A DNA stretch of 64,000 bases from Nitrospirillum viridazoti CBAmc (GCF_000730165.1 NZ_CP022110.1:798501-862500); one strand, 5' to 3'; counted from the first letter of the stretch, positions 50,784 to 61,819 are shown. Notes: generated by a model from the sequence alone, not told the origin. Numbers and translations are program-made.

Positions 50784-51940
50784 GCCGCCACCGGCCCCCG
50801 GCGGCGCAGGTGGCTGACCAGGCCGCCCAGGCCCATCATCAGCAGGCCGAACTTCACCAGCCCGCCCACGAAGGGGATCAGCTGCAGCACGGCCAGGATC
50901 AGCACCACCAGGGCATAGCGGCGGATGCGGTCCCCCGGGCTGACCGGCGGGCCGCGCCGCTGGGTCACCATGTCGGCCAGGGCGAAGCCGGCCAGCGGCA
51001 TCGCCACCATCAGCGCCAGGATGTAGGCGAAGCCCAGCACCAGGGCCACGGGGATGCCGATGATGGTGATCAGGCAGAACAGGCTGAACAGCGGCACCAG
51101 GACCAGCAGCACCAGGCCCTTCACCGCCGCCGGGCCGGGGTCGCCGGCGATCCCGGCGGCCACGTTGGTGACGGTCCCGGGGAACAAGATGTAGAGCACA
51201 GCGCCCACCAGCAGCATGCCGACGGCGAAGCTGATCATGCCGATGCCGCCGAACCAGGGCATCCAGATGTGCCAGCCGCTGTGGTGGTGGCCGCGGGTGT
51301 CGTTGCCGCCATCCGTGTCGGCGTCTTCATCCCGGTCCCGGTGGCGGTGGTGTTCCATGCCGTCGCCCTTGTACTGCACCTTGCCTTCGATATGGGCGCC
51401 GGCCGGCAGCTCCAGCGCGTGGCCGCCGCTGAAGGTGACGTCACCCATGATGTGGGCGCCGGGCTGCAGGATCAGCTTGCCGGAGGTGGCGTCGACGTCG
51501 CCCATGATGGTGCCGGCCACGGTCAACTCGCCGCCCTTGACCGCCACGTCGCCGGCCACCGTACCGTTCAGCGTGACCTCACCGCCCAGCAGCGTGGCGT
51601 CGCCGGACACGACGGAACCCTTCTGCATGTCGATGTTGCCGGCCACCAGCACGACGTCCCCGCCCACCTGGCCCGTCAGGGTGGTGCTGCCCGACACCAC
51701 GATCAGGCTGTCGGCCACCGTGCCGCTGACCGTGGCGGTGGAACTGATCAGGATGGCGCTGCCGGCCACCGTGCTGTTGAGCTGGACGTTGCGTCCCAAG
51801 GCGATGACCGTATCGTCGGCTGCCTGGTCCACCGTGACATTGCGCCCCGTGTACCAGGCGGCATCGGCCGGCGCCGGCAGTACCGCCATCAGCCCAGCCA
51901 ACATGAAGGCGGCCAGCGCCGCCCGAAATCCCCGCACCAT
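50777..51940 (-). CDS. bactofilin-like membrane protein
   Basis: A 387-residue protein. A signal peptide (1-26) is followed by a polymer-forming, bactofilin-type beta-helix (about residues 30-185) with repeats such as GTVADSLIVVSGSTTLTG, GDVVLVAGNIDM, GDATLLGGEVTLNG and GDVAVKGGELTVAG. A His/Asp/Arg-rich segment (about 195-225) leads to four or five membrane helices (from MISFAVGMLLVG onward). Unlike cytoplasmic bactofilins, the export signal places the beta-helix outside. Such fusions are known as polymer-forming cytoskeletal proteins, with no fixed role. GGGGATATC lies before ATG 51940. Confidence 0.85.
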   Translation of the reverse strand: MVRGFRAALAAFMLAGLMAVLPAPADAAWYTGRNVTVDQAADDTVIALGRNVQLNSTVAGSAILISSTATVSGTVADSLIVVSGSTTLTGQVGGDVVLVAGNIDMQKGSVVSGDATLLGGEVTLNGTVAGDVAVKGGELTVAGTIMGDVDATSGKLILQPGAHIMGDVTFSGGHALELPAGAHIEGKVQYKGDGMEHHRHRDRDEDADTDGGNDTRGHHHSGWHIWMPWFGGIGMISFAVGMLLVGAVLYILFPGTVTNVAAGIAGDPGPAAVKGLVLLVLVPLFSLFCLITIIGIPVALVLGFAYILALMVAMPLAGFALADMVTQRRGPPVSPGDRIRRYALVVLILAVLQLIPFVGGLVKFGLLMMGLGGLVSHLRRRGPVAAY

Positions 51941-52098
51941 GATATCCCCGCGTTGACTCAATCCCTTCGCTTTCGCGACGGGGCTTCTCCCACCGTCACT
52001 TTCCCTGGAACCTGGCCCAGGGGCAAGGGCCGCCCGCGTGGACGGGAAGGGGGCCATTATGACGGGGGGATGAAAGGGATGGTGCCCTTAGCACCGGC

Positions 52099-52206
52099 AT
52101 GAGACGCGGTCTCTTGCCTGCCACCGCGTCCGGTAGCTTACCGGACCCGGCCTCATTCAAGTTACAAGGATAGCCGAGCCCGCGGATGCGGGCCCGGCGC
52201 TTGAGG
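52099..52206. repeat. dispersed hairpin element, copy 4, with flanking hairpins
   Basis: The conserved core (52167-52206) reads AGGATAGCCGA, stem GCCCGC, loop GGAT, stem GCGGGC, CCGGCGCTTGAGG. It is preceded by GAGAC-GCG-GTCTC (52101-52113) and TCCGGTA-GCT-TACCGGA (52129-52145). The motif GGCATGAGAC at 52097-52106 recurs at 48105-48114 before copy 3, with a similar distance to the core. The core ends nine bases from the stop of the next minus-strand gene. Confidence 0.65.
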
Positions 52207-52215
52207 AGATGTAAA

Positions 52216-53376
52216 TCAGCGCGCGGTCAGCAGCCCGCTGCCTTCTTCCGCCAGGGGGCGGTCGCCGGCGATGCTGGTGATGATGGCGCCGGCGGCGGTG
52301 TAGCGCTGTTCCGCCCGGGCCCAGACGATGCCCGGGGTGCGCGCGCGCGCGGGGTGGCGGGCGCCGGTGGCGGGGTCCACCACCTCCGCGACCGTTTGGC
52401 CCACGGTGACGGTGTCGCCCAGCGCCACCGTGTAGAGGACCACCCCGGCCACGGGGGCCCGCACACGGTCCACCCCGGCCAGCGGCGTCGCCTGGCAGGC
52501 GGGGGCGGGCTGCTCGCTAGCGTCGCCCGCCAGCAGGCCGCGCCGGGTCAGCACGCGCACCAGCGCGTCGGCGTCGGCGGCGGCCAGGGCATCATCCACG
52601 TCGCGGCGGCCGCGCAGCTCGATGGTGGCGGCCAGGCAGGCGGCGGGCAGGGGCGGCACCGCGCCCGACAGGCCGGCGGTCAGGCGGTTGCGCAGGCGCC
52701 ACCACAGGCCGGAACAGGCCTCGTCGAATGGATTGCCGCCCGACTCCAGCGCCAGGAAGACGGCGCGGCAGCCCAGCTCCGCCATCACGTCGGCGGCGTC
52801 GGGCCAGGATTCGGTGCCGGTGTAGGCATGGACCAGGGCTTCGCTGTCGCAATGCAGGTCCAGCACCAGGTCGGCGTCGATGGCCAGACCCATCAGGATC
52901 TTGCGCAGGCTGTCGGCCTCGGTCGCCGTTTCCCATGCCGTGATGGCGGCCAGGGCGGCGCGGCGCACCAGGGCCACGTTGGCGGCGGCGTCAGATCCCA
53001 GACGGCCCAGCACCTGGTCGGCCACCGGGGCGGCCAGGTCGGGGAAGTCGCGGTTGAAGTTGACGCCGCTGCTGAGGGCGAAGCGGCCGATGGCCGTGCC
53101 CAGCACGGCTTGCGACAGGCCAATGGGGTTGGCGTAGGGCACCAGGATGATGTCGCCCCGCACGCGGCCTTCCGCGTCGGCGGCCTTCAGCCGAGCCAGC
53201 AGATGCTGCGCCACCAACAGCCCGGGGATCTCGTCGGCGTGCAGGGCCGCCTGGATGTACGCCTTGGGGCGGGGGGCCGCGTCGGTGCGTGCCGGGCCGA
53301 AGCGATGGACGGTCACGGCCCGGTGGGTGCCCGGAAAGCCATGGTCCAGGATGATCTCTTCGGTAGTTAGCGGCAT
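52216..53376 (-). CDS. succinylglutamate desuccinylase/aspartoacylase family protein
   Basis: A 386-residue zinc carboxypeptidase-fold protein. The zinc site is ALHADEIPG (His, Glu) plus a downstream His in DLDLHCDSEAL (here LVLDLHCD). The catalytic Glu is probably in the TIELRGRRD strand. The C-terminal 90 residues form a biotinyl/lipoyl-like beta fold (VRAPVAGVVLY, GQTVAEVVD), common in this family. The substrate is uncertain (N-acyl amino acid or amide). The hairpin element lies directly after its stop. Confidence 0.85.
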   Translation of the reverse strand: MPLTTEEIILDHGFPGTHRAVTVHRFGPARTDAAPRPKAYIQAALHADEIPGLLVAQHLLARLKAADAEGRVRGDIILVPYANPIGLSQAVLGTAIGRFALSSGVNFNRDFPDLAAPVADQVLGRLGSDAAANVALVRRAALAAITAWETATEADSLRKILMGLAIDADLVLDLHCDSEALVHAYTGTESWPDAADVMAELGCRAVFLALESGGNPFDEACSGLWWRLRNRLTAGLSGAVPPLPAACLAATIELRGRRDVDDALAAADADALVRVLTRRGLLAGDASEQPAPACQATPLAGVDRVRAPVAGVVLYTVALGDTVTVGQTVAEVVDPATGARHPARARTPGIVWARAEQRYTAAGAIITSIAGDRPLAEEGSGLLTAR

Positions 53377-53410
53377 TCCGGCATCCGCGGGTGAGGGGGC
53401 CCAAAAGGCA

Positions 53411-53445
53411 ACCGCCGGATGGGGGCCATCCGGCGGTCGGCACTA
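53411..53445 (-). terminator. perfect hairpin, terminator of the XRE gene
   Basis: ACCGCCGGATGG (53411-53422) and CCATCCGGCGGT (53426-53437) form a 12-base perfect stem with a GGG loop. Read on the minus strand it is followed by TTGCCTTTT, so it probably ends the XRE gene (stop at 53475). Confidence 0.55.
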
Positions 53446-53474
53446 TACCTGAAAAAACGTGACGCTTTCAGGCT

Positions 53475-53939
53475 TTAGGCGTCTTCGGCTTCCCGAACGT
53501 CGCCGCCCAGGGCCTTCAGCAGATCGAAGGCGCGGCGGCGCACGGCGCCGTCCGGCACGCGGTAATAGGCGCGCACCAGCTCCAGCGTCTCACGCCGGGC
53601 CATGGTCTCGCCTTCCTCGCTGCCCAGCGCGATGCGCGTGGCCTGCTCGGTCGCCGGCAGGTCTTCGAAGAAGTACCCGACGGGCACGCCCAGCACCTGG
53701 GAAAGGTTGAACAGCCGGCTGGCGCTGATGCGGTTCATGCCCCGCTCGTACTTTTGCAGCTGCTGGAACGTGATGCCCACGGCCTCACCCAGGATTTCCT
53801 GGCTCAGGCCCAGCAAAGTACGGCGCAAGCGCAAGCGATTGCCGACATGGATATCGATAGGATTGGGACCCTCGCCACGCTTGGAAAGTGAGTACGCGGA
53901 CGCAAGGGTACCGGTCACAGAGCTCTTTTGAGCACCCAT
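53475..53939 (-). CDS. XRE-family regulator, PraR-like
   Basis: A 154-residue repressor-type protein. The HTH is at about residues 30-88 with GNRLRLRRTLLGLSQEILGEAVGITFQQLQKYERGMNRISASRLFNLSQVL (shown for position, see parts LRRTLLGLSQ and YERGMNRISASRL). It closely resembles the PraR/PhrR family of rhizobia, which controls biofilm and quorum-sensing genes, and other alphaproteobacterial regulators opening with PNPIDIHVG. GAGG nine bases before ATG 53939 supports the start. An inverted repeat lies upstream. Confidence 0.9.
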   Translation of the reverse strand: MGAQKSSVTGTLASAYSLSKRGEGPNPIDIHVGNRLRLRRTLLGLSQEILGEAVGITFQQLQKYERGMNRISASRLFNLSQVLGVPVGYFFEDLPATEQATRIALGSEEGETMARRETLELVRAYYRVPDGAVRRRAFDLLKALGGDVREAEDA

Positions 53940-53960
53940 TTGTATTGACCTCGATTTAAC

Positions 53961-54027
53961 AACTGCCGTCCCTCATTTATCGCAGAATCGCCCTTGGCAA
54001 AAGGATTTATCTGAGGATGCGGCAGTT
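53961..54027. promoter_or_regulatory. spaced inverted repeat before the PraR-like gene
   Basis: AACTGCCG (53961-53968) and CGGCAGTT (54020-54027) are perfect inverted repeats 51 bases apart, in a 167-base AT-rich region between the XRE and aguB genes, which run in the same direction. It could be two half-operators for looping or chance. Confidence 0.3.
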
Positions 54028-54107
54028 GAGGCCAATGCATGACATATTTGTAATGGTTATTGTTGGTTAACGCGTCATTTGCCTACCGAATTGGCAATGA
54101 TTTGCCG

Positions 54108-54986
<879 letters not shown>

Positions 54987-55220
54987 CGCGCACTCCCTTC
55001 CTTCAGAAGCCGATCCTGAAACCGGGCCCATCATAGCCGTGTTCGTGACAGGCACTAGCGTGCCGTCGCGTCCTAAATGGTGCGGGTTGGGGCCGGTTCC
55101 AGCGCACGGCCGATTCGCATGGTGGGCGCAGGGCCGGCAGGGCGGCGGCCCGTCACGGCGACGGCCGCGGCTTCACCCCGCCTGTACTACAGCGGTAGGT
55201 CATTGCTCTGAAGGCGGTGC
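54987..55220. other. intergenic region, no gene seen
   Basis: This 234-base gap lies between aguB and the pentapeptide gene, both on the minus strand, so it must hold the aguB promoter and the 3' end of the pentapeptide gene. No clear terminator or repeat is visible. Confidence 0.4.
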
Positions 55221-56522
55221 TTATTCGTCGTCGTCGTCGATCTGGGCCGGCATGGCGGCGCCATCCAGGATGGCGCCCTCCAACTGGGCGCCGCGCAGGT
55301 TGGCGTCGATCAGGTTGGCGCCGGACAAGTCCGCGCCGCGCAGGTCGGCGCCCGACAGGTTGGCGCTGCGCAGGTTGGCGCGCTGCAGGCTGGCCTTCAG
55401 CAACAGGGCGTCGGCCAGGTTGGCGGGCCACAGCCGGCCGATGGGGCGGCCGTCCGGCCCCTTGATGTCGACGGAGCCGATCTCTGCCCCGTCCAGTTTG
55501 GCGCCCGTCAGGTCGGTGCCGCGCAGGCTGACGCCATCCAGGGTGGCGCCCGTCAGGTCGGCGCCGCGCAGGTCGGCCCCGGCGAGGTCCGACATGATGA
55601 ACATGGAATCGCGCAGCTTGGCGCCCACCATCTTGGCGCCCTTGAGGTCGGCGCCGCTGAGGTTCACGCCCTTCAGGTCGATGTGGCTCAGATCCTCGGC
55701 CGCCAGTTCCGCCCGGATGCCCTTGGCGCCGTTGCTGAGTATCCAGGTGCGGTGGTGGCCCAGCGCCTTCTGGATCTTCTCCGAGAAGTTTTCCGACCCG
55801 CGCGCCAGGTTGGCGCCGGTGGTGTCCACACCCGTCAGGTCGACGCCGTCCAGGTTGGCGCCCGTCAGGTCGGCGTTCATCAGGATAGCGCCGGCCAGGC
55901 TGGCGCCGGTCAGGCGGCAGTCCCGCAGCACAGCGCCCGTCAGGTTGCTGCCCGACAGGTTCACGCCGCGCATATCGCAATTGGTGAAGTTGGCCGACTT
56001 CAGCACCGACTTGGCCAGGTTGCAGCCCGACAGCTGTGCGCCCGAGCAGTCGGCACCCACCATGCTGGTCTCGCTGAGGTCGGCGCCGGCTAGGTTGGCG
56101 CTGGACAGCAGGGCGTCATCCATGTCCGCGCCGCGCAGGTCGGATTGCTGCATGCTGACCTGGCCGGGCCCCCGGCGATCCAGCAGCGCGCCGCCGCGCA
56201 AGTCGGCCTCACGCAGGATGGCGCCCTTCAGGCGGGCGCCGCGCATGTGGGCGCCGCGCAGGTCGGCGCGGTACAGGTTGGCGTTGATCAGGACGGCGCG
56301 GGTCAGCTTGGCGGCGAACAGGTCGGCCATGCTGAGGTTGGCGGTGGTGAAGTCGCAGCCGGTGAGGTTGGCGCCGGACAGCTTGGCCGACTGCAGGTTC
56401 ATGCCGACGAAGCTGGCGCCCTGCAGATCGACCAGGGGCAGCATGGCGCGCGCGCCGCCGGTCTTCCGCTTCAGCCAGCGATCGTGCTTTTCCAGTACGG
56501 CGATCAGTTCGTGCGGTGTCAT
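55221..56522 (-). CDS. pentapeptide-repeat protein
   Basis: A 433-residue protein almost wholly of A(D/N)LxG-type repeats in two blocks (about residues 30-232 and 268-420), split by a 30-residue helical piece (SENFSEKIQKALGHHRTWI) and a Pro/Gly segment (GPDGRPIGRLW). The right-handed beta-helix fold is highly likely. The first 25 residues (MTPHELIAVLEKHDRWLKRK) form an amphipathic helix seen in similar alphaproteobacterial proteins. The role is unknown; some pentapeptide proteins mimic DNA and inhibit gyrase, but this one is larger. ATG 56522 has GGGGC upstream; an earlier frame start at 56642 adds unlikely residues. Confidence 0.85.
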   Translation of the reverse strand: MTPHELIAVLEKHDRWLKRKTGGARAMLPLVDLQGASFVGMNLQSAKLSGANLTGCDFTTANLSMADLFAAKLTRAVLINANLYRADLRGAHMRGARLKGAILREADLRGGALLDRRGPGQVSMQQSDLRGADMDDALLSSANLAGADLSETSMVGADCSGAQLSGCNLAKSVLKSANFTNCDMRGVNLSGSNLTGAVLRDCRLTGASLAGAILMNADLTGANLDGVDLTGVDTTGANLARGSENFSEKIQKALGHHRTWILSNGAKGIRAELAAEDLSHIDLKGVNLSGADLKGAKMVGAKLRDSMFIMSDLAGADLRGADLTGATLDGVSLRGTDLTGAKLDGAEIGSVDIKGPDGRPIGRLWPANLADALLLKASLQRANLRSANLSGADLRGADLSGANLIDANLRGAQLEGAILDGAAMPAQIDDDDE

Positions 56523-56820
56523 GCCCCGATTGGGCCCCTCAGCAGCGTTCACAAATTTGCGGGCAGTCTGTATTTCTTTCGGGCTGGTTACAACTAAACA
56601 TCCTATCCCTTTGCTAAGAAAACATTGACGCTGGCGGCACATTGGACAAGCTAGGTCGTGAATCTGCAGCCCGCGCCGCGGGTAAAGGGGGGCGGGACCC
56701 GGGCGGAATCGGGGGCCGTGGTCCTTTAAGGTCCTGGTAAGATCGATCCTGGGCGGCTCCTTCCGGGCATGCCTCGGTTCATCGTTTTCGCCGTCTATCG
56801 CTTTTAAGGAACAAGAGCCA

Positions 56821-57534
56821 ATGTCGACCGGCCATATCGTGGCGTCCTATGACGAGGAACTGGCCCAGCTGCACCGCACCATCACTCATATGGGACGGTT
56901 GGCCTCCACACAGCTGAGCCGGGCGTTGAAGGCGACTCTGGAGCGTGACGGCGACTTGGCTGCGGCGGTCATGGCCGACGATGCCCAGGTCGACGCCCTG
57001 GAACAGCAGATCGAGAACCAGACGCTGAAGCTGCTGGCGCTGCGGGCCCCGGTGGGCCGTGACCTGCGTGAGGTGGTGGCGGCGCTGAAGATCGCCAACA
57101 ACCTGGAACGCATCGGCGATTTCGCCGCCAACGTGGCCAAGCGCTCGCTCGCCCTGAACCAGATGCCGGAGGTGGAACTGACCCGCTCGCTGCGCCGCAT
57201 CGGCGATGCGGCCAACGACATGCTGACCCAGGTGGTGACGGCCTACGCCGATGGCGACGCGGCGGCGGCGCTGGCCGTGCGCGAGGCGGACAACGAGGTG
57301 GACCTGGCCTACACCGCCCTGTTCCGCGAACTGCTGACCTATATGATGGAAGCGCCGCAGCGCATCACTGCCTGCACCCACCTGATGTTCGCTGCCAAGA
57401 ACCTGGAGCGTATCGGCGACCACGCGACCAACATCGCCGAGACGCTGTGCTTCCAGGTCCTGGGCCAGGCCCCCGACGCGGAACGCGCCAAGGGTGACGA
57501 CACCGCGCTGACCATCCTCACGCCCCCGGCGTGA
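56821..57534 (+). CDS. phoU: phosphate signalling protein PhoU
   Basis: A 237-residue protein of two three-helix bundles. Each holds the conserved metal-binding motif: NNLERIGDFAANVAK and KNLERIGDHATNIAE. PhoU represses the PhoR-PhoB response and links to the Pst transporter. It stands alone here, unlike in the common pstSCAB-phoU-phoB operon. AAGGAACAAGAG precedes the ATG at 56821. No pho box is evident. Confidence 0.93.
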   Translation: MSTGHIVASYDEELAQLHRTITHMGRLASTQLSRALKATLERDGDLAAAVMADDAQVDALEQQIENQTLKLLALRAPVGRDLREVVAALKIANNLERIGDFAANVAKRSLALNQMPEVELTRSLRRIGDAANDMLTQVVTAYADGDAAAALAVREADNEVDLAYTALFRELLTYMMEAPQRITACTHLMFAAKNLERIGDHATNIAETLCFQVLGQAPDAERAKGDDTALTILTPPA

Positions 57535-57647
57535 CGGCCCGGGGGGCGCGCAGGAAACCAGGCATAAACCTGGCACGTGGTTTGCTCTTGTGACTGGTGG
57601 GGGACCGTCCGGTGGCGGCTCCTCCCCCAAGAATCGAGACGCCAGAG

Positions 57648-58421
57648 ATGAACCGCCCCATGCCCCGCGCCGCGCTTCGGTCCCGCCTTTCCCCCCACCT
57701 GCGCGCCCTGCCTGCGGCGGCGCTTGGCGGTCTGCTGCTGGCGGGTGGCCTGGTGTCCGGCTGTTCGGAACGGCCCATGGCGGCAGCCTTCCTGACGCCG
57801 CCGCAGTACAAGATGGAAACGGCGGCCCATTGGGTGATCGTGGCCAAGGACGTGGCCTCGGCAGTTTCCGCCTATCTGCAGGAGCAGACGGGGCAAAAAC
57901 CGCCGGTGCAGATCTATCTGACGCGGCACAGCGACACCACTTTCGCCGATGCCTTCCAGCAGGCGCTGACCACGGCCTTCGTCCAGAACGGCCACGCCGT
58001 GGCCATGGAGCCCAAGCCCGACGTGGTGGCGGTGGCCATCGACGCCAACGCCATCGCCCATCCCAAGTTCACCAACGCCAACCACACCGTGCCCGGCCCG
58101 CTGACGGCCCTCGGCGCCGGCGTCGCCGTGGGCAAGCTCATGCTGGACGCCATGCCCTGGGGGATCACGGCGGCAGCGGGCGGCCTGGCGCTGGATACCG
58201 CCCGCGCCACGGTGGAGGAGACCTCGACCGAGCTGATGCTGACCGTCTCCATCAGCCGGGACGGCTACTACATCTACCGCTCGCAGGCGATCTACTACGT
58301 GAACGACGACGCGCTGGCCGAATATGTCGGCGGCCCCGGCACCCGCTACCGCAGCTTCAACGACGTGCCCGAGGGTAATGTCGGGCTGGATCTGGGCCAC
58401 AAGCCGTATGTGATCAGGTGA
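57648..58421 (+). CDS. lipoprotein of unknown function
   Basis: A 257-residue protein with a long signal and lipobox LVSGC (Cys near residue 39). The mature part has a CpaD- or LpoB-like look: AAHWVIVAKDVASAVSAYL, YLTRHSDTTFADAFQQALTTAF and later SISRDGYYIYRSQAIYYVND. The beta-alpha pattern with a conserved Tyr-rich strand recalls lipoproteins tied to envelope assembly, but I do not recognise the family. It starts 114 bases after phoU on the same strand. The stop is followed by the tRNA-Thr gene on the other strand. Confidence 0.75.
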   Translation: MNRPMPRAALRSRLSPHLRALPAAALGGLLLAGGLVSGCSERPMAAAFLTPPQYKMETAAHWVIVAKDVASAVSAYLQEQTGQKPPVQIYLTRHSDTTFADAFQQALTTAFVQNGHAVAMEPKPDVVAVAIDANAIAHPKFTNANHTVPGPLTALGAGVAVGKLMLDAMPWGITAAAGGLALDTARATVEETSTELMLTVSISRDGYYIYRSQAIYYVNDDALAEYVGGPGTRYRSFNDVPEGNVGLDLGHKPYVIR

Positions 58422-58454
58422 CGCCGCTCGCTCCGGCGGCGGGCGGCTGGAAAA

Positions 58455-58530
58455 TGGTGCCGGCTGCGAGACTTGAACTCGCGACCTACCGCTTACAAGG
58501 CGGTTGCTCTACCAACTGAGCTAAGCCGGC
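58455..58530 (-). tRNA. tRNA-Thr (TGT)
   Basis: A 76-base cloverleaf including encoded CCA: acceptor GCCGGCT/AGCCGGC, D arm GCTC-AGTTGGTA-GAGC, anticodon stem ACCGC with loop CTTGTAA (anticodon TGT), T arm GCGAG-TTCAAGT-CTCGC. It follows rlmB on the same strand by 46 bases and is likely co-transcribed. Confidence 0.95.
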
Positions 58531-58576
58531 TCCCAGGACCCCCGGGGTAGCCCGGGGCGTCGAACGCGGGCAGACC

Positions 58577-59602
58577 TTAGCGTCGCCGCGCGACCTCGTA
58601 AAGCGCCACGGCGGCCGCGTTCGACACATTCAGGCTGCCGATGGGGGGCTGGGTCGGCAGATGAGCCAGCGCGTCGCAGCGTTCCATGGTCAGGCGGCGC
58701 AGCCCATCACCCTCCGACCCCATGACCACGGCCACGCGGCCCGGGAAATCCAGCGCGTGCAGGGGCTTCGGCCCCGATTCGGCCAGGCCGACGCAGAAGA
58801 ATCCACTGTCCTGCAATTCGGTCAGGGCCCGGGACAGGTTGGTCACCCGCACCAGGGGGACCACTTCCAGGGCGCCCGAGGCCGTCTTGGCCAGCACGCC
58901 CGTCACCTCCGGCGCGTGCCGGTCCTGGACGATGACGGCCTTGGCGCCGAAGGCGGCGGCGGAGCGCAGGATGGCGCCCACGTTGTGCGGATCGGTCACC
59001 TGGTCCAGCACCACCACCATATCCGTCTCCCCGCAGGCGCGGGCGACGTCGGCGATGTCCAGCTCGGGCAGGGGGCTGGCGTCCAGCACCAGCCCCTGGT
59101 GCACGGCGCCGGCCGGCAGCAGTCGGTCCAGCGCCTCGCGTTCCACCACCGTGGGCTCGGGCCGGGCCAGGCCGGCGGCCTTGGCCTGGGCGAAGGCCTC
59201 GGTCATCAGCTCCAGGCCGGCCGGCGTGGCCAGCAGGGCCTTGCAGCGCCGCTCGGGATTGGTCCAGGCCGCCACGACGGGGTGCTGGCCATAGAGCATG
59301 CCGGGCTTGGGCGTGGCTTTGGGGCCCGTGGGCTTCTTGGCGCCGCCCCGCGGCTCACTTCGCCCCTCGGCCTGTCTCTCGGCGCGCGGCGCGCCGTCCG
59401 CACGGCCATCCTGCGCGCGCGGGCGTTCACCCGAAACGTGGGCACCCTGGCCGTGGCCCCCCTGGACGCGGGCACCCTGGGTGCGCGGCGTGGACGCACC
59501 CGGACGGCCGCCATCGCGGGGCGGGCGGGGCGAATTGGGGGAGGAGGGGCCGTTGCCGCCGGCGCGGGAACCACCCTGGTTGGAAAATCCAGATCGCTTC
59601 AT
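58577..59602 (-). CDS. rlmB: 23S rRNA (guanosine-2'-O) methyltransferase, SpoU/TrmH family
   Basis: A 341-residue SPOUT methyltransferase. The three family motifs are VLDQVTDPHNVGAILRS, MGSEGDGLRRL and IGSLNVSNAAAVALYE, forming the trefoil knot; a substrate-binding N-terminal domain starts at GMLYGQHPVVAAW. The first about 100 residues are Gly/Arg/Pro-rich and disordered, an extension not present in E. coli RlmB, perhaps for RNA binding. AAGG eight bases upstream supports ATG 59602. It is assigned to rlmB by similarity; tRNA methylation (TrmH) is the alternative. Confidence 0.88.
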   Translation of the reverse strand: MKRSGFSNQGGSRAGGNGPSSPNSPRPPRDGGRPGASTPRTQGARVQGGHGQGAHVSGERPRAQDGRADGAPRAERQAEGRSEPRGGAKKPTGPKATPKPGMLYGQHPVVAAWTNPERRCKALLATPAGLELMTEAFAQAKAAGLARPEPTVVEREALDRLLPAGAVHQGLVLDASPLPELDIADVARACGETDMVVVLDQVTDPHNVGAILRSAAAFGAKAVIVQDRHAPEVTGVLAKTASGALEVVPLVRVTNLSRALTELQDSGFFCVGLAESGPKPLHALDFPGRVAVVMGSEGDGLRRLTMERCDALAHLPTQPPIGSLNVSNAAAVALYEVARRR

Positions 59603-59702
59603 GGTGCCATCCTTAGCGCCAAGCGGTGCAGGGTTGCCACTGGTTTCCGCAGGGCATGGCACGGTTGCCGCCAAGTCTTTTCGTCCGACCAACATTTCCC
59701 CG

Positions 59703-59731
59703 TTGACAGGAGGGGGTCGAAACGCCTACCC
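59703..59731 (+). promoter_or_regulatory. promoter of the tRNA-Tyr/Gly/tuf operon
   Basis: TTGACA (59703-59708) with CTACCC (59726-59731) after 17 bases. A perfect -35 combined with a GC-rich -10 is typical of stable-RNA promoters in alphaproteobacteria. The tRNA-Tyr gene begins 41 bases downstream. Confidence 0.55.
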
Positions 59732-59772
59732 ACCTGTCCACCGTTTTCGACCCCGGTCGGACACGCGGCGAC

Positions 59773-59858
59773 GGAAGGGTGGCCGAGTGGTTAAAGGCAG
59801 CAGACTGTAAATCTGCCCGCGTTAGCGTACGTAGGTTCGAATCCTACCCCTTCCACCA
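59773..59858 (+). tRNA. tRNA-Tyr (GTA)
   Basis: An 86-base class II tRNA with a long variable arm. The acceptor GGAAGGG pairs with CCCTTCC, the anticodon loop is ACTGTAAAT (GTA), and the T arm is GTAGG-TTCGAAT-CCTAC. CCA is encoded. Confidence 0.96.
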
Positions 59859-59955
59859 CTTTGCCGGTAAAACCGCCCCCCAGTGATGAGGGGTGGGTTT
59901 ACTGGCTCCCCGCGTGCGCGAAGCAGTTCCGGGGTATGGGGCGGTAGAGACTTAG

Positions 59956-60029
59956 GCGGGTGTAGCTCAATGGTAGAGCAGAAGCCTTCCAAGCTTACGA
60001 CGGGGGTTCGATTCCCCTCACCCGCTCCA
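59956..60029 (+). tRNA. tRNA-Gly (TCC)
   Basis: A 74-base tRNA: acceptor GCGGGTG/CACCCGC, D arm GCTC-AATGGTA-GAGC, anticodon loop CTTCCAA (TCC), T arm GGGGG-TTCGATT-CCCCT with one mismatch, encoded CCA. It lies between tRNA-Tyr and tuf as in many proteobacteria. Confidence 0.95.
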
Positions 60030-60094
60030 GTACAAAGCTCCACGCGAAATCCTAAAGCTTAACTTCAGACTGTCAGGCAAAGGCGGATAAGACC

Positions 60095-61285
<1,191 letters not shown>

Positions 61286-61639
61286 GGGACGTTTGGGTCG
61301 CGCGGGTGGTCTTCCCTGAAGGCCACCCGCACCCATGCGATTTGGTGAGGGGTGCCCCGGTCCGCCGGTGGCGCCCCTTGCCTTTAAGTAGGGGAGGGCC
61401 GTCGGAGGCCCTCCGGCGGCTGCTTGGGATTTCCTGGGCGCCGACGGTCAAACCCCTGAAAACACCATTCTTTTCGGGGCCCTGGGCCTGTCGGGGAAAG
61501 GTGTTGCCGGCCCACCGGCCGCATGCACAGACGCAGATCTGCCCCGCATACGAGGGGTATGCTGTTTTATCTGGACAAGCGGTTCCGAATGGTGAATAAA
61601 CCGGCCCTCCGAGACGCGGGAAACTGCGGCCGGCGACGT
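61286..61639. other. intergenic region between tuf and tRNA-Trp
   Basis: The 354 bases hold several hairpins: GCGGGTGG/CCACCCGC (61302-61330), AGGGGTGCC/GGCGCCCCT (about 61350-61379, followed by TTGCCTTT, the best terminator candidate) and GGAGGGCC/GGCCCTCC (about 61393-61413). An AT-richer stretch at 61560-61605 may carry the promoter of tRNA-Trp-secE. No gene is visible. Confidence 0.5.
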
Positions 61640-61715
61640 AGGAGTGTAGCTCAATTGGTAGAGCACCGGTCTCCAAAACCGGGGGTTGGGGGTTCGATCC
61701 CCTCCACTCCTGCCA
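61640..61715 (+). tRNA. tRNA-Trp (CCA)
   Basis: A 76-base tRNA: acceptor AGGAGTG/CACTCCT, D arm GCTC-AATTGGTA-GAGC, anticodon loop TCTCCAAAA (CCA), T arm GGGGG-TTCGATC-CCCTC, encoded CCA. It stands just before secE as in most proteobacteria. Confidence 0.97.
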
Positions 61716-61819
61716 CGTCGCCCCGCTGAAGATCGCGCCCGGACGGCCAAGCGGGCCGGTGGCGGCAGCGATGCCGAAACAGTATGACGAGTAGCTCTGA
61801 ACGTGGTGGCGTAGCCCTT

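Noticed and set aside
58430-60030. tRNA genes as a phage or island attachment site
   Set aside because: No integrase, no repeated tRNA 3' end and only housekeeping genes around.
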